In this document: positions 8,337 to 17,651 of the stretch, in pieces
How the letters are laid out: each line of letters opens with the position of its first letter
How positions within the stretch are numbered: the stretch's first letter is position 1
Origin: Pandoraea terrigena
GTDB taxonomy: Bacteria; Pseudomonadota; Gammaproteobacteria; Burkholderiales; Burkholderiaceae
DNA: 64,000 bases
Assembly: GCF_902459705.1 (NCBI RefSeq)
Contig: NZ_CABPRU010000007.1
Coordinates: forward strand, 124,001 to 188,000
Direction of reading: 5' to 3'
Notes under the pieces: model-generated
The model's input: only the letters and a program-made list of their open reading frames with translations
What the model was told of the DNA's origin: nothing
The model's database searches: none
Translations under genes and position numbers: made by a program

Positions 8337-9209
8337 ATGAGCAACCTGCGATTCATGAGGACGTTTGCGGCCGTCGCGAGACATGGCTCCTTCGCTTCGG
8401 CGGCGGAACATCTGGCGATGACGCAGTCGGCCGTCAGCATGCAGATGCGGGCGTTGGAGGAGGAGTTCGCTCATGCGCTGTTCGATCGTGTGGGGCGTTC
8501 GGTTTCGCTGAATGCGATGGGGCGTGTCTTGCTGCCGCATGCGGAGCAACTGCTGGCGCAATACCAGACGATGCGTATGTTGGCGGCCGGAATCGAAGCG
8601 ACGGCGGGACCGGTGACGATCGGCGCGGTGGAGTCGGCGGTGAGCGCTCTTGCCCCCGCGGTGACGCAGATCAAGCAAGCGCAACCGCATTTGGAGATAT
8701 CGATTCAGACGGCGCGCTCGATCGAACTGACAGCGAAGCTCGATGCTGGGGAAATCGATTGCGCGGTGTTGGTGGAACCGTCGGGACGTCGTCCGGCGGG
8801 CGTGCGATGGACGCCGTTGTATCGAGAGCCGTTGGTACTGTTGGTGTCGTCGGCGCTAAAGTCGGCGTCGGTGACTCGGTTGCTGGAGACGGAGCGGTTT
8901 TTGCGGTTCGACCGGACGCAGCGAACCGGTGCGCTGATTGATCGCGCGGTGCGACGTCAGCACGTGAAGGTGAGTGACTTTCTGGAACTGAGTTCGATCG
9001 AAGGAATCGTGGCGCTGGTGCGGCAACGGATCGGCATCGCTGTCGTGCCGCTGCTACATAGCGCGACGTGGGCGCAGGAGGATTCGCTACGGGTCATTCC
9101 ACTGCCTGGCGTGACCGAGCAACGCTGCATCGGGCTTCTGGAACGGACACGCCACGACAAGATGGGAATTACGACGGCGATCGCGCAGCAGGTGATGGCG
9201 CAGGGGTGA
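8337..9209 (+). CDS. LysR-family transcriptional regulator
   Basis: A 290-residue LysR protein: N-terminal winged helix (FMRTFAAVARHGSFASAAEHL...TQSAVS) in residues 5-60 and a periplasmic-binding-protein-like effector domain after about residue 90. It is divergent from the MHS transporter at 8168, the classical position for a LysR activator of the neighbouring operon. ATG 8337 gives the standard N-terminus; in-frame ATG 8292 would add 15 residues. No clear T-N11-A box could be singled out in the 168-bp divergent region. Confidence 0.88.
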   Translation: MSNLRFMRTFAAVARHGSFASAAEHLAMTQSAVSMQMRALEEEFAHALFDRVGRSVSLNAMGRVLLPHAEQLLAQYQTMRMLAAGIEATAGPVTIGAVESAVSALAPAVTQIKQAQPHLEISIQTARSIELTAKLDAGEIDCAVLVEPSGRRPAGVRWTPLYREPLVLLVSSALKSASVTRLLETERFLRFDRTQRTGALIDRAVRRQHVKVSDFLELSSIEGIVALVRQRIGIAVVPLLHSATWAQEDSLRVIPLPGVTEQRCIGLLERTRHDKMGITTAIAQQVMAQG

Positions 9210-9227
9210 GAGGGAAAAGCGTCGGGG

Positions 9228-9350
9228 GCGTTACCGAAGGTTCGCAAAGCACGGCGGGCGGCGATCAAACCGATCTACACCGCGCCCAACGCGGAGGCGG
9301 CTCAGGCCGAGTTTGATGCATTTGCCAAAGGGCGTTGGGGGCAGAAGCTC
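9228..9350 (+). mobile_element. Remnant of an IS256-family transposase gene
   Basis: Reading from 9228, about 41 codons resemble the C-terminal third of IS256/Mutator transposases: KPIYTAPNAEAAQAEFDAFAKGRW, split here as KPIYTAPNAEAA and then FDAFAKGRWGQKLPT. Similarity stops abruptly at about 9350, where intact members continue with a WRRAWE-type segment; the frame then runs into unrelated sequence and a TGA at 9387. No terminal repeats are visible. The rest of the gene-free interval up to 9582 holds an unrecognised open frame on the minus strand and nothing I can name. Confidence 0.65.
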
Positions 9351-9582
9351 CCAACCGCGCCAGTCTGTGTGATTTTCAACTCGCCTTGAACACGGAATTT
9401 CTGCCCCCCTTCCGCGGACTTCATTCTAATGTTGAGAATGTAATGTGGACCGGCCAGCGTTTCATGGACACTGACGAACCGCGCGAACGTGGTAGACGTT
9501 GACGCCCGACGGCGCTTGGCCAAGAAAGTGCCAAGACGTTCGAAGATGCGGCCCGCCATTCACGACGGGCGACCCTCGGCCT

Positions 9583-9891
9583 TTATCCTTTCACTTTCGG
9601 CGGTTTCCCGCTTCCTGGGGAATAAAGGATCCGGCGGGGACGGGTCAATCTTTCGGATGCGACCACTGCGTGCGCATATGTATCGAAGTAGATAGCGTGT
9701 TCCGAGTCGTCAACATGCGCCTTTTGGATCTCCCCCGCCGACTCGCTCCACTCGAAACCAAGGTACTTGTTGTGTTCGTAGAACCAGACAACGTGCCCTT
9801 CGCGCGCCAGGGACTTCGGGATGTCACCCCCGCCGCTCACCCGACCTCCGTTTCCTCCGTCCTTTTCGCCGTCGTCGTTTGAAGCGCTCAT
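9583..9891 (-). CDS. Orphan hypothetical protein, Gly/Asp-rich N-terminus
   Basis: A 102-residue protein I do not recognise. The first 24 residues are rich in Asp, Gly and Asn and probably disordered. The rest (SLAREGHVVWFYEHNKYLG, then a DDSEHAIYFDTYAHAVVASE segment) looks like a small mixed alpha/beta fold with many aromatic and His residues. No signal peptide or membrane segment is visible. ATG 9891 is supported by AGGAGACTTTG directly upstream. It sits between an IS256 remnant and the erythromycin-esterase operon, so it may be accessory DNA. No function is proposed. Confidence 0.6.
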   Translation of the reverse strand: MSASNDDGEKDGGNGGRVSGGGDIPKSLAREGHVVWFYEHNKYLGFEWSESAGEIQKAHVDDSEHAIYFDTYAHAVVASERLTRPRRILYSPGSGKPPKVKG

Positions 9892-9998
9892 CAAAGTCTC
9901 CTGAGATGTACGTGGGTTTAGCCAGCCTCGTGGCTAAGCCCATCATCGCAGCAGTGACGATCCTGGAGTTTCAGCAACTTCCGAATATCGTTGCCTGC

Positions 9999-10658
9999 CT
10001 AGGCTTGAGGCATGTGGATCGAGAACCAGTCCGCCGCCAGGTGTGCGACCGCTTCAAGCGTCCCTGGCTCTTCAAACAGATGTGTGGCGCGAGGCACGAG
10101 GATCGTCCGATGCTCGCATGCAAGCCGGCGCGCAGCCGTCTCGTTCAATTCGATCACCTCTGTATCCAGCGCGCCGACGATCAGAAGTGTGGGCGCCTGT
10201 ACGCGTGGGAGCGCGGCGTCGGCGAGGTCGGGACGGCCACCTCGCGACACGACCGCCCGCACCCGTGCCGGGCGCGCCGCGGCCGCAATCAGCGCTGCGC
10301 CCGCACCCGTGCTGGCGCCGAACAGGCCGACGTCGAGCGTGGCGGTTGCCGGGAGCGCAGCAAGCCAGTCGATAGCGTCAGTCAGGCGTCGCGCGAGCAG
10401 GGGGATGTCGAACCGATAGACGCTCGTCACCACGTCCCGGCTGCTTTCGTCGGCTGTCAGCAGGTCGAACAGCAGGGTCGCCAGTCCGGCCTGCTGCAGC
10501 ACCGCGGCCACCGCCCGATTGCGGCGGCTGAAGCGACTGCTGCCGCTACCATGGGCAAAGGCGATCACCCCGCGCGATCTTGCAGGGACGGCGAGGATGC
10601 CTTCCAGCAGCACATCGCCGGACGGTATCGAGACATCTTTCAACTGAACTTCGCGCAT
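9999..10658 (-). CDS. Dienelactone hydrolase-family alpha/beta hydrolase
   Basis: A 219-residue alpha/beta hydrolase. The nucleophile elbow GASTGAG puts the Ser at about residue 116; a likely Asp is in GALDTE and the His in RATHLFEE, giving a complete triad. HGSGSSRFS near residue 37 resembles the oxyanion loop of this family. It follows the erythromycin esterase gene by 28 nt and is the third gene of a coupled unit starting with a phosphoribosyltransferase. This trio recurs in Burkholderiales; its biochemical role is unknown. A decayed copy of the boundary of this gene lies at 3993-4195. Confidence 0.82.
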   Translation of the reverse strand: MREVQLKDVSIPSGDVLLEGILAVPARSRGVIAFAHGSGSSRFSRRNRAVAAVLQQAGLATLLFDLLTADESSRDVVTSVYRFDIPLLARRLTDAIDWLAALPATATLDVGLFGASTGAGAALIAAAARPARVRAVVSRGGRPDLADAALPRVQAPTLLIVGALDTEVIELNETAARRLACEHRTILVPRATHLFEEPGTLEAVAHLAADWFSIHMPQA

Positions 10659-10686
10659 TGGCGACCTCTATTTCGTATCGCATCGC

Positions 10687-12003
10687 TCAGACCGCCTGCT
10701 CGGGCACCTCACGCCGGTGCCAGTGAGGCGGCGCTTCCAGCGGCTCCAGGGCGCTTGTCTCATCCAGATGAAACAGCGCATCGAACTGGTGGGCGAGCGA
10801 CGTCCAGAAATAATGACTTTCACGTTCGGTCTGGGGCAGGTAGATCACGCCGATCGCCCGTTCGAGCATGGCTTCACGAAGCGGCTCCGCTGCCACCCCC
10901 ATGAGCGGCAGGAAGAACCGGTCCAGCCCGGTGCTGTGAAACAGATATTCATAGCTGTCGTGCAATGCCGGTCGCACCCACTTGTGCTCGACGTCGCCAT
11001 CCCATTGGGATGCGGCGGATACGTATCCCGTGTAGGTGCTGAAGCCGACCAGCAGGGCCTTCGCACCGACGGCTTCACGCACCAGTTGACCAAGATTCCA
11101 CTCGCCGCGCAGATGGGATTCAGTCGCGCGTGCGTCGCCCAGGTGCGAATTGTGCGCCCAGACGACAACCCGCCCCCGACCGCCACGTTGCAGTCGATAG
11201 CGGGCAAGGGTGGATAGCGTGCGATACATATGCGCGTCACGCAGATTCCAGGTGTTCAGGCGCCGTCCGAACATCGACCGATAGTAGTTTTCCGCGTCGA
11301 CGACAACTTCGGCATTCTGTTGCGCAAAGAACTGGGCATCGAGTGCCGCAAGGCCATCCTGCGAAAGATGGAGGCGCGCGTCAGCCCGCAGTTGCAGCAA
11401 CTGGGCGACTACGCCTTCACGCGCATCCGGCCGGGCGCCGACCGCAGTGGCATACCCATAGGCCTGGGGCTCGCGCACGTGATCGAGCGCCGCGTAGCGG
11501 GCGCGTGCCATTGCCGCCTGCTCGGGATCGACCTGCTCTAGATAGCGGATCACCGCATCGGCTGACTGGTACATGCTGTACAGGTCGAGTCCATAAACGC
11601 CGACCCGTTCCCCAGGCGACAGCGCGGCGTTGTGCTCACGTAGCCACAGGATGAAGTCGCGCATCTCACGATTGCGCCACATCCAGGTAGGGAAGCGCTT
11701 GAAATCCTCAAGTGCGGCATCCGCATCGGCATCGCCTTCGCCTTGCACGAAACAGTTCACGCGCCAGGTGTCCGGCCAATCGCCTTCGATGGCGACCGCG
11801 TCGAAGCCGCCGTCGGCGATCAGGCGGCGGGTAATCTGTGCGCGCATCCGGTAGAAGTCCTGCGTGCCGTGCGTGGCTTCGCCGAGTAACACGAACTCGC
11901 GATCGCGCGCCATCTCCAGCAGCGCATCGTAGTCGCTATCGTTGTCATCAAGCCGTTGCGCGAGCTCGCGTACGGCGAGAAAGGGCGTGGTGGCGGGGTG
12001 CAT
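10687..12003 (-). CDS. Erythromycin esterase family protein
   Basis: A 438-residue protein of the erythromycin esterase (EreA/EreB-like) family. The signature GEATHGTQDFY is at about residues 41-51, followed by AIEGDWPD near 71-78, which hold the conserved Glu/His active-site residues. Later segments WAHNSHLGDA and VGFSTYTG also match the family. Most chromosomal members have no demonstrated macrolide activity, so a resistance role should not be assumed. Its ATG overlaps the TAA of the upstream phosphoribosyltransferase by one base (TAATG), implying translational coupling. Confidence 0.88.
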   Translation of the reverse strand: MHPATTPFLAVRELAQRLDDNDSDYDALLEMARDREFVLLGEATHGTQDFYRMRAQITRRLIADGGFDAVAIEGDWPDTWRVNCFVQGEGDADADAALEDFKRFPTWMWRNREMRDFILWLREHNAALSPGERVGVYGLDLYSMYQSADAVIRYLEQVDPEQAAMARARYAALDHVREPQAYGYATAVGARPDAREGVVAQLLQLRADARLHLSQDGLAALDAQFFAQQNAEVVVDAENYYRSMFGRRLNTWNLRDAHMYRTLSTLARYRLQRGGRGRVVVWAHNSHLGDARATESHLRGEWNLGQLVREAVGAKALLVGFSTYTGYVSAASQWDGDVEHKWVRPALHDSYEYLFHSTGLDRFFLPLMGVAAEPLREAMLERAIGVIYLPQTERESHYFWTSLAHQFDALFHLDETSALEPLEAPPHWHRREVPEQAV

Positions 12004-12677
12004 TACAGAATGTCCTGACGTGAGCGGGCGAGGAGCGCGCTCACTTCGGCGTCGCTCGTCTGCCCGAAGTCGCGGTAAAACCGGCCGACGCCACCGAACT
12101 GACGCGGGCTGTGCGGACAGACGAATTCATCGGCGACGCCGCGCAGCCGCTCCGCCGTGCCCTCGGGCGCGACCGGCACGGCAACAACGATCCGGGCCGG
12201 CTTGCCGGTACGCAACGCCGCGATGGCAACGCGCATCGATGAGCCGGTAGCGATGCCGTCGTCGACAACGATGACCGTGCGCCCCTCGATCTTCAGCGGC
12301 GGCCGCTGCCCGCGGTATAGCGCTTCCCGTCGTGCCAGTTCGCGGCGTTCATCGCCCAGTACGTCGACTATTTGCGCCTGGGTGATGCCTGCGAGCCGGA
12401 TCATCTGCTCGTCGAGGTAAAGCGCTCCGCCGGACGCGATTGCGCCCATTGCCAGTTCCGGATTGTGGGGCACGCCCAGCTTGCGCACGACCAGCACGTC
12501 GAGTTCGACAGCCAACGCTTGCGCAACCTCATAGCCGACTGGCACGCCACCGCGCGGCAGTGCCAGTACGATCACATCGCTGCGTCCCGCGTATTGGCCC
12601 AGTTGTCGTGCAAGCACGCGCCCGGCCTCAGCGCGATCGCTGAATCGCGGTTCGTTACCCACCCAGTATGAATTCAT
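12003..12677 (-). CDS. Phosphoribosyltransferase
   Basis: A 224-residue type I phosphoribosyltransferase. The PRPP-binding loop IVVDDGIATGSS is at about residues 131-142, preceded by VLALPRGGVPVG and VVRKLGVPHNPE motifs typical of stand-alone PRTases. It is the promoter-proximal gene of the PRTase / erythromycin esterase / hydrolase unit and overlaps the next gene by one base. ATG 12677 (ribosome site GGTGAT) is chosen; an open extension to 12845 lacks family similarity. The base acceptor and product are unknown. Confidence 0.85.
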   Translation of the reverse strand: MNSYWVGNEPRFSDRAEAGRVLARQLGQYAGRSDVIVLALPRGGVPVGYEVAQALAVELDVLVVRKLGVPHNPELAMGAIASGGALYLDEQMIRLAGITQAQIVDVLGDERRELARREALYRGQRPPLKIEGRTVIVVDDGIATGSSMRVAIAALRTGKPARIVVAVPVAPEGTAERLRGVADEFVCPHSPRQFGGVGRFYRDFGQTSDAEVSALLARSRQDIL

Positions 12678-13295
12678 GAGATCACCGCTTCGGCTGTGAA
12701 CCGTTCTCAGCGAGAAGAGTTCGCCATGTCTCCCCTCTCCTTGAGGTACGCGGTCCGACACGAAGTGCGATGCGATGACCGAGAGCGCGATTCCCCATAT
12801 GACAATTCTGGGCGTCCGGACGAGGCAGTATTTGAGATTGATCAAAGAAGTGGTACAAGGCGGGCCACGGTCGGTGCTGATTGCGATCTGACGCTATCTC
12901 GACCTCGGCGGCGATATTGCGGAACTGGGACGCCAGGGGCCGGCCAGCAATCGGTAACACCGGTGAACTCCAGTGCATGAACGACCTTTACGGCGGCGGC
13001 CAATCGCCGCGCTGTTTCCAGACATGTTCCGGTCGATTGGCAGTGGAGACAGCGGGGATGGGTAAACGCGTATGCAAAATCTTGCATCCCGGTCGTAAAT
13101 AACAGGTGCCGGGCGAATACCGACATCGAGTCTCGAAATGTCAGGTCCGCCCAGGCTGATTTGAAGGTTGACTCCCCCATTCTGGTAAAACGAGCGATCG
13201 CGGCAGCACGTCGAAATGCGTCAGGCATTGTCGTACGGCCATCCCTGGCGGTACTTTTCGGACGCGGCCGCGTCGCCACTCACGAAGGAAACGAA
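12678..13295. other. Intergenic region between divergent PRTase and chemoreceptor genes
   Basis: This 618-bp stretch should contain the promoters of the minus-strand PRTase operon and of the plus-strand chemoreceptor. Open frames in it (for example 12842-13279 on the minus strand) have biased composition and no recognisable domain. I see no tRNA, repeat or convincing hairpin. Confidence 0.4.
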
Positions 13296-14456
13296 GTGCA
13301 GCGATTTGTCTTCACGATCCGATTCAAGTTGATGCTCGCCTTCGGCGCCTGGGCAACCCTGATGTTCGTCGTCGGACTGGTGGCGACGACCTCGCTATGG
13401 GGCCTCGACGCGAACGCGGCTTCGTCATATCGCCTGTCGTTGACGAGTCTGATTGTCGTGGCGTCGATGGGCGGTGCCGTCGCGATCTATTGCGGCGTGC
13501 ACCTGAACCGAGTCGTATGCGGTGGGTTGAACCGCATGGGCAGAAAATTCGAGGACATCGCGCTCACCCTTGACCTGTCAACGCGGTCATCAAGCCCGCG
13601 TATGGACGAGTTCGGCCGCGCTGCCGTGGCGTTCGACAAGCTGATGCGTCGCGTCGAAGCCACTGTGTCCGCCGTGAATGTATCGACCGAATCGGTTGCC
13701 ACCGCTACGCGAGAAATCGCGGCCGGGAATCTTGACCTGTCCGCACGCACGGAGGAACAAGCTGCGTCGCTGGAGCAGACGGCCGCCAGCATGACCCAAC
13801 TGACCGAGACGGTGAGGCAGAACGCCGACAACGCACGTCAGGCAAATGCGCTGGCCACGAATGCCACGGACATCGCCGGTACCGGCAGCGATGCGGTGCA
13901 AACCATGGTGGCCACCATTGAGAGAATCAACGGCAGCTCGAACAAGATTTCCGAAATCACGAGCGTGATTGAGGGAATTGCGTTCCAAACCAATATTCTT
14001 GCGCTGAATGCCGCCGTGGAAGCGGCTCGGGCTGGCGAGCAAGGACGGGGCTTCGCGGTGGTGGCGAGCGAGGTGCGTAGCCTGGCCCAGAGATCAGCGT
14101 CCGCGGCAAAGGAAATCAAGGACCTGATTTCCTCCTCGGTCGCCACGATTCACGACGGCTCGCAACAGGCCGTCGAAGTCAGTGCCGCGATGGACGAGAT
14201 CAAAAGCGCGATCAAGCGGGTGTCGGAAATCGTCAGTGAAATCGCCGGGGCGTCGGAGGAGCAAAGTCGCGGCATCGAACAGGTCAGCCAGGCCGTCACT
14301 CAGATGGACCAGGTGACGCAGCAGAACGCGGCGCTCGTCGAGCAGGCGGCAGCGGCGACACACTCACTCGAAGATCAGGCGGCCAAGCTGAAAGGCGCGG
14401 TTTCGTCATTCAAGATTACCGAGTCGGCGCGCCTCACGGTTGCCATCGCCGCGTAG
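13296..14456 (+). CDS. Methyl-accepting chemotaxis protein with minimal periplasmic loop
   Basis: About 386 residues. Two membrane segments lie near residues 12-33 and 47-66 with only a dozen residues between them, so there is practically no periplasmic sensor. A HAMP-like stretch follows, then the MCP signalling domain with the hairpin-tip motif [20 protein letters not shown], broken here as [10 protein letters not shown] and ALNAAVEAA. The C-terminus has no NWETF-like CheR tether. I chose GTG 13296, which follows GAAGGAAACGAA, because the N-terminus then begins just before the first membrane helix; a longer frame opens at 13161. It probably senses a cytoplasmic or membrane-energy cue. Confidence 0.82.
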   Translation: MQRFVFTIRFKLMLAFGAWATLMFVVGLVATTSLWGLDANAASSYRLSLTSLIVVASMGGAVAIYCGVHLNRVVCGGLNRMGRKFEDIALTLDLSTRSSSPRMDEFGRAAVAFDKLMRRVEATVSAVNVSTESVATATREIAAGNLDLSARTEEQAASLEQTAASMTQLTETVRQNADNARQANALATNATDIAGTGSDAVQTMVATIERINGSSNKISEITSVIEGIAFQTNILALNAAVEAARAGEQGRGFAVVASEVRSLAQRSASAAKEIKDLISSSVATIHDGSQQAVEVSAAMDEIKSAIKRVSEIVSEIAGASEEQSRGIEQVSQAVTQMDQVTQQNAALVEQAAAATHSLEDQAAKLKGAVSSFKITESARLTVAIAA

Positions 14457-14610
14457 TTCACACCGTGCCCGCGTCGGAAAATGCTCGACAGCGACGCCCG
14501 CACGGTGGTTCGCACTCAGGTACCCGGCCGGCCCGCGGGTGTCGTCGCCGGTCGCTTGACGCAGTACGTCGAGACCGATGTGGTGGCCGATCGCTGCCGC
14601 GTCGCGAACG

Positions 14611-15027
14611 TCACCATTTCGCTGGTGCAGGCACGGCGCACGGCCCCTCGACGCCCACGCTGGTGAATTCCGCCGGACCGACGATTTCCAGATATTCCAT
14701 ATCCGGCGAGTAGTCGAAGAGAAAATGGCGGATGCCGGGTCGTTGATGGACGCAATCGCCCGCTTCCACAAGTGTTTCCTGGTCTTCGTACATGAACTTG
14801 GCCCAGCCTTTGAGCATGTAGACGATATGGAAATCGGCGCCGTGGATATGCCAGCCGGTACCCGCCTCGGGCGCATGATTGGCGCGAACCAGATGCGCGA
14901 TCACCTTGCCGCCGGTGGCGTCGGCGATGCCGAGGTCGCGATACAGGAAGAAGTCGCGCAGGCCGCCGCTCACAAATGCGGTATCGCCCGGCTTGACGTG
15001 AGAAAACTTGCTTTCGTTGCTGTTCAT
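14611..15027 (-). CDS. Cupin-domain protein
   Basis: A 138-residue single-cupin protein. The first cupin motif is GWHIHGADFHIVY at about residues 58-70 with metal-binding His residues, followed by the Glu of MYEDQE; the second motif includes PGIRHFLFDY. Such proteins bind a divalent metal and act as small dioxygenases, isomerases or sensors. It lies 130 bp downstream of the 3-hydroxybutyrate dehydrogenase gene on the same strand and may belong to that unit. No substrate is visible. The ATG at 15027 lacks a strong ribosome site. Confidence 0.75.
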   Translation of the reverse strand: MNSNESKFSHVKPGDTAFVSGGLRDFFLYRDLGIADATGGKVIAHLVRANHAPEAGTGWHIHGADFHIVYMLKGWAKFMYEDQETLVEAGDCVHQRPGIRHFLFDYSPDMEYLEIVGPAEFTSVGVEGPCAVPAPAKW

Positions 15028-15157
15028 GATGGAGATGACAAGTCAATGAAAACTGCAGGTTGGAAATACGGCGTCGCCGCGCCTGGCATTAACGTCACGT
15101 CAACTAAGGGCCCGTCGCACCTCTCGGTCTGCCAGGCCCCCGTACCGCAGGCCAGAC

Positions 15158-15934
15158 TTATTGAGCGGTCCAGCCACCGTCCGCGGCCCATGTGGCACCG
15201 CGCACCTCGGATGCCAGCGGCGAACAGAGCATCAATGCAAGGTTGCCAAGTGCCTCGGGCGAAACGAATTGGCCGGACGGCTGCTTTTCCCCCAGCAGGC
15301 GCGCGCGCGCGTCGCCCGGAGAAAGGCCGTCGCGCCGCGCCAGATCGTCGATCTGCTTTTGTACCAGCGGCGTCAACACGAATCCGGGGCAGATGGCATT
15401 GCATGTCACACCGGTCTTCGCGGTCTCCAGTGCCGTGACTTTCGTCAGCCCCACCAATCCGTGCTTTGCCGCCACATAGGCTGACTTGCCCGCCGAGCCA
15501 ACGAGGCCATGCACCGACGCAATGTTGATGATGCGCCCCCAATCGCGAGCGTGCATGCCCGGCAACGCGAGGCGGGTCGTGTGGAAAGCCGAACTCAGGT
15601 TGATGGCGATGATGTCGTCCCATTTGCCGGGATCGAACGTCTCGATGGGCGCCACATGCTGGATGCCGGCATTGTTGACGAGAATGTCCACGGCACCGAA
15701 GCGATCCCGCGCCGCAGTGAACATGGCTTCGATGGCTTCCGCGTTGCGCATGTCGGCGGGATGGTGCATGACCTCGGCCCCCTCCGATGCGATCGTCGAG
15801 ACGGCGGCATCGACATCGCCGAACCCGTTGAGGATGAGATTGGCGCCGGCGTGTGCCAGCACCTGTGCGATGCCCAGGCCAATGCCGCTGGTCGAGCCAG
15901 TGACAAGCGCAGTTTTCCCGTTCAGAGTCGTCAT
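15158..15934 (-). CDS. 3-hydroxybutyrate dehydrogenase (short-chain dehydrogenase)
   Basis: A 258-residue SDR. The cofactor motif TGSTSGIGLG is near the N-terminus, NNAG follows, and the catalytic Ser-Tyr-Lys are in ASVHG and [20 protein letters not shown] and a Gln/Lys-rich lid match bacterial D-3-hydroxybutyrate dehydrogenases, which oxidise D-3-hydroxybutyrate to acetoacetate with NAD. ATG 15934 gives the usual length; an in-frame GTG lies three codons earlier. It begins 12 nt after a GntP-type permease and shares its sigma-54 promoter. A second paralogue is at 57281-58078. Confidence 0.88.
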   Translation of the reverse strand: MTTLNGKTALVTGSTSGIGLGIAQVLAHAGANLILNGFGDVDAAVSTIASEGAEVMHHPADMRNAEAIEAMFTAARDRFGAVDILVNNAGIQHVAPIETFDPGKWDDIIAINLSSAFHTTRLALPGMHARDWGRIINIASVHGLVGSAGKSAYVAAKHGLVGLTKVTALETAKTGVTCNAICPGFVLTPLVQKQIDDLARRDGLSPGDARARLLGEKQPSGQFVSPEALGNLALMLCSPLASEVRGATWAADGGWTAQ

Positions 15935-15946
15935 GGTATTCACCGT

Positions 15947-17347
15947 TCAAACCAGTCCGGTCGAGTAGTAGAGCGTGATCACGAAGAACACGGCCATCGT
16001 CTTGATGCACGTCACCGCGAAGATGTCCCGGTACGATTCGCGATGCGTCAGTCCGGTGACGGCGAGCAGGGTGATGACGGCGCCGTTGTGCGGTAGCGTG
16101 TCCATGCCGCCGCTGGCCATCGCCACCACACGATGCAGCACTTCCAGCGGGATGTGCATGGTTTGTGCCGCCTTGATGAACGTATCGGACATGGCGGCGA
16201 GCGCAATACTCATGCCACCAGAGGCCGATCCCGTAATCCCCGCGAGCGTCGAGACGGACACCGCCGCATTGACCAGCGGGTTGGGGATCCCCTTGAGCGC
16301 GTTGGCGACCACCAGGAAGCCGGGCAGTGCGGCAATGACGCCCCCGAATCCATATTCGGAAGCCGTATTGAGCGTGGCGAGCAAGGCGCCGGAAACGGCG
16401 GCTTTGGTGCCGTTCGCGAAGCGGTGGCGGACCTTGCCGAAAGCCGTCAGCAGCACCAGCAGGATGCCGGTAAGCAGTGCCCCTTCGACGGCCCAGATCG
16501 CCACCACGCCGTTGATCGATACCGTCAGCGGGGCATGAATGCCGGGAAGAATGTCGGGGGTCACTTCAAAGCGATCGCCATACCAATGCGGAATCGCTTT
16601 CGTGAGCGCGTAGTTGACCACGCCCACCAGCACCAGCGGCGTAATGGCCAGAATGGGATTGGGCAGGTTCTCGGCGTTGACGCGCTCGGGTTCGTTGTGC
16701 AGCGAATTGCCGTAGCCTTCGCCGTTTGCCGCGGCAACGCGGCGACGCCACTCGAGGTAGCACAGACCGACCACGACGATGAAGACCGCCCCGGCCACCC
16801 CCAGCACAGGCGCTGCCCAGGCCGTGGTCTTGAAGAACGTGGTCGGGATGATGTTCTGGATCTGCGGCGTGCCCGGCAACGAATCCATCGTGAAGCTGAA
16901 TGCCCCCAATGCAATGGCGCCGGGCATCAGGCGCTTGGGGATATTGCTCTGCCGGTAGAGTTCTGCGGCAAACGGATAGACGGCAAACACAACCACGAAC
17001 AGGGAGACGCCGCCGTAGGTGAGAAGCGCGCACACGGCGACGATCACGGCGTTTGCCCGGGTGCGACCGATGTACTTGATCGCGGCGGCAACGATGGACT
17101 CGGAGAACCCGGACAGTTCGATGACCTTGCCGAATACGGCGCCGAGCAGGAATACGGGCAGGTAGAGCTTGACGAAGCCGACCAGCTTTTCCATGAAGAT
17201 GCCGGAAAAAACGGGCGCCACGGCGTCAGGCTGGATCAGCAGGACAGCGCCAAGCGCCGCGATCGGGGCGAAGAGAATCACGCTATAGCCGCGATACGCA
17301 ACAAACATCAGAAACGCCAGGGCGGCGAGCACGATGAGAAACGACAT
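15947..17347 (-). CDS. GntP-family permease, probable 3-hydroxybutyrate transporter
   Basis: A 466-residue inner-membrane permease of the GntP/Gnt family with a dozen or more hydrophobic segments; LPHNGAVITLLAVTG and SASGGMSIALAAM are family-typical. GntP members import gluconate and related hydroxy acids. Being the first gene of an operon with 3-hydroxybutyrate dehydrogenase, it most likely imports 3-hydroxybutyrate. ATG 17347 has the ribosome site CGGAGA. A sigma-54 promoter lies about 70 bp upstream and a sigma-54 activator gene is divergent. Confidence 0.85.
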   Translation of the reverse strand: MSFLIVLAALAFLMFVAYRGYSVILFAPIAALGAVLLIQPDAVAPVFSGIFMEKLVGFVKLYLPVFLLGAVFGKVIELSGFSESIVAAAIKYIGRTRANAVIVAVCALLTYGGVSLFVVVFAVYPFAAELYRQSNIPKRLMPGAIALGAFSFTMDSLPGTPQIQNIIPTTFFKTTAWAAPVLGVAGAVFIVVVGLCYLEWRRRVAAANGEGYGNSLHNEPERVNAENLPNPILAITPLVLVGVVNYALTKAIPHWYGDRFEVTPDILPGIHAPLTVSINGVVAIWAVEGALLTGILLVLLTAFGKVRHRFANGTKAAVSGALLATLNTASEYGFGGVIAALPGFLVVANALKGIPNPLVNAAVSVSTLAGITGSASGGMSIALAAMSDTFIKAAQTMHIPLEVLHRVVAMASGGMDTLPHNGAVITLLAVTGLTHRESYRDIFAVTCIKTMAVFFVITLYYSTGLV

Positions 17348-17415
17348 TTTGTCTCCGGTATGTTTGCCCGCACACTGCTGCGCAGGCTGAAGTTCTTATG
17401 AGCGGAAACCGCTTA

Positions 17416-17431
17416 CGCAATAACTGTGCCT
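17416..17431 (-). promoter_or_regulatory. Sigma-54 promoter of the permease / hydroxybutyrate dehydrogenase operon
   Basis: Read on the minus strand the sequence is AGGCACAGTTATTGCG, with the invariant GG and GC in exact -24/-12 spacing and intact GGCAC and TTGC elements. Transcription should begin near 17405, leaving a leader of about 58 nt before the ATG at 17347. The adjacent divergent gene encodes a sigma-54-dependent activator. A 36-codon minus-strand frame (17413-17523) overlaps this promoter and is probably not a gene. Confidence 0.72.
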
Positions 17432-17651
17432 TCGTCGACTAAGTCCTTGATCGGGAAGTACTCAGGCATTTCTTGCGCCACTTTGCGGCGGGCGGCGGCT
17501 GGCGCGGTGCGGCGGAATGTCATTGGATTGTCTCTATTCGGAGACGGAAGGCGAGGATCGTTGGCCCAGTAACGCCTGGAAATACCAGGAAATCCCAGAA
17601 ATGAAGGCGTTTTTACCGATAGAGGTGATGTCTCTGTTTGTGGAATAATCG

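Noticed and set aside
9302-9559. An 85-codon minus-strand frame beside the IS256 relic
   Set aside because: Its 3' third is antisense to transposase remnant and the rest has no similarity I can name.
10687-12003. Call of a macrolide resistance gene
   Set aside because: Only the family signature is visible. Most chromosomal members have no proven macrolide esterase activity.
12842-13279. A 145-codon minus-strand frame between the PRTase and chemoreceptor genes
   Set aside because: No domain, no ribosome site, and it lies where divergent promoters are expected.
17413-17523. A 36-codon minus-strand frame before the GntP permease
   Set aside because: It overlaps the sigma-54 promoter at 17416-17431 and would end inside it; no strong ribosome site or similarity.
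17575-17589. CCTGG-AAATA-CCAGG inverted repeat considered as a sigma-54 element
   Set aside because: The GG-to-GC spacing nearby is one base short on the minus strand; the site at 17416-17431 is far better.
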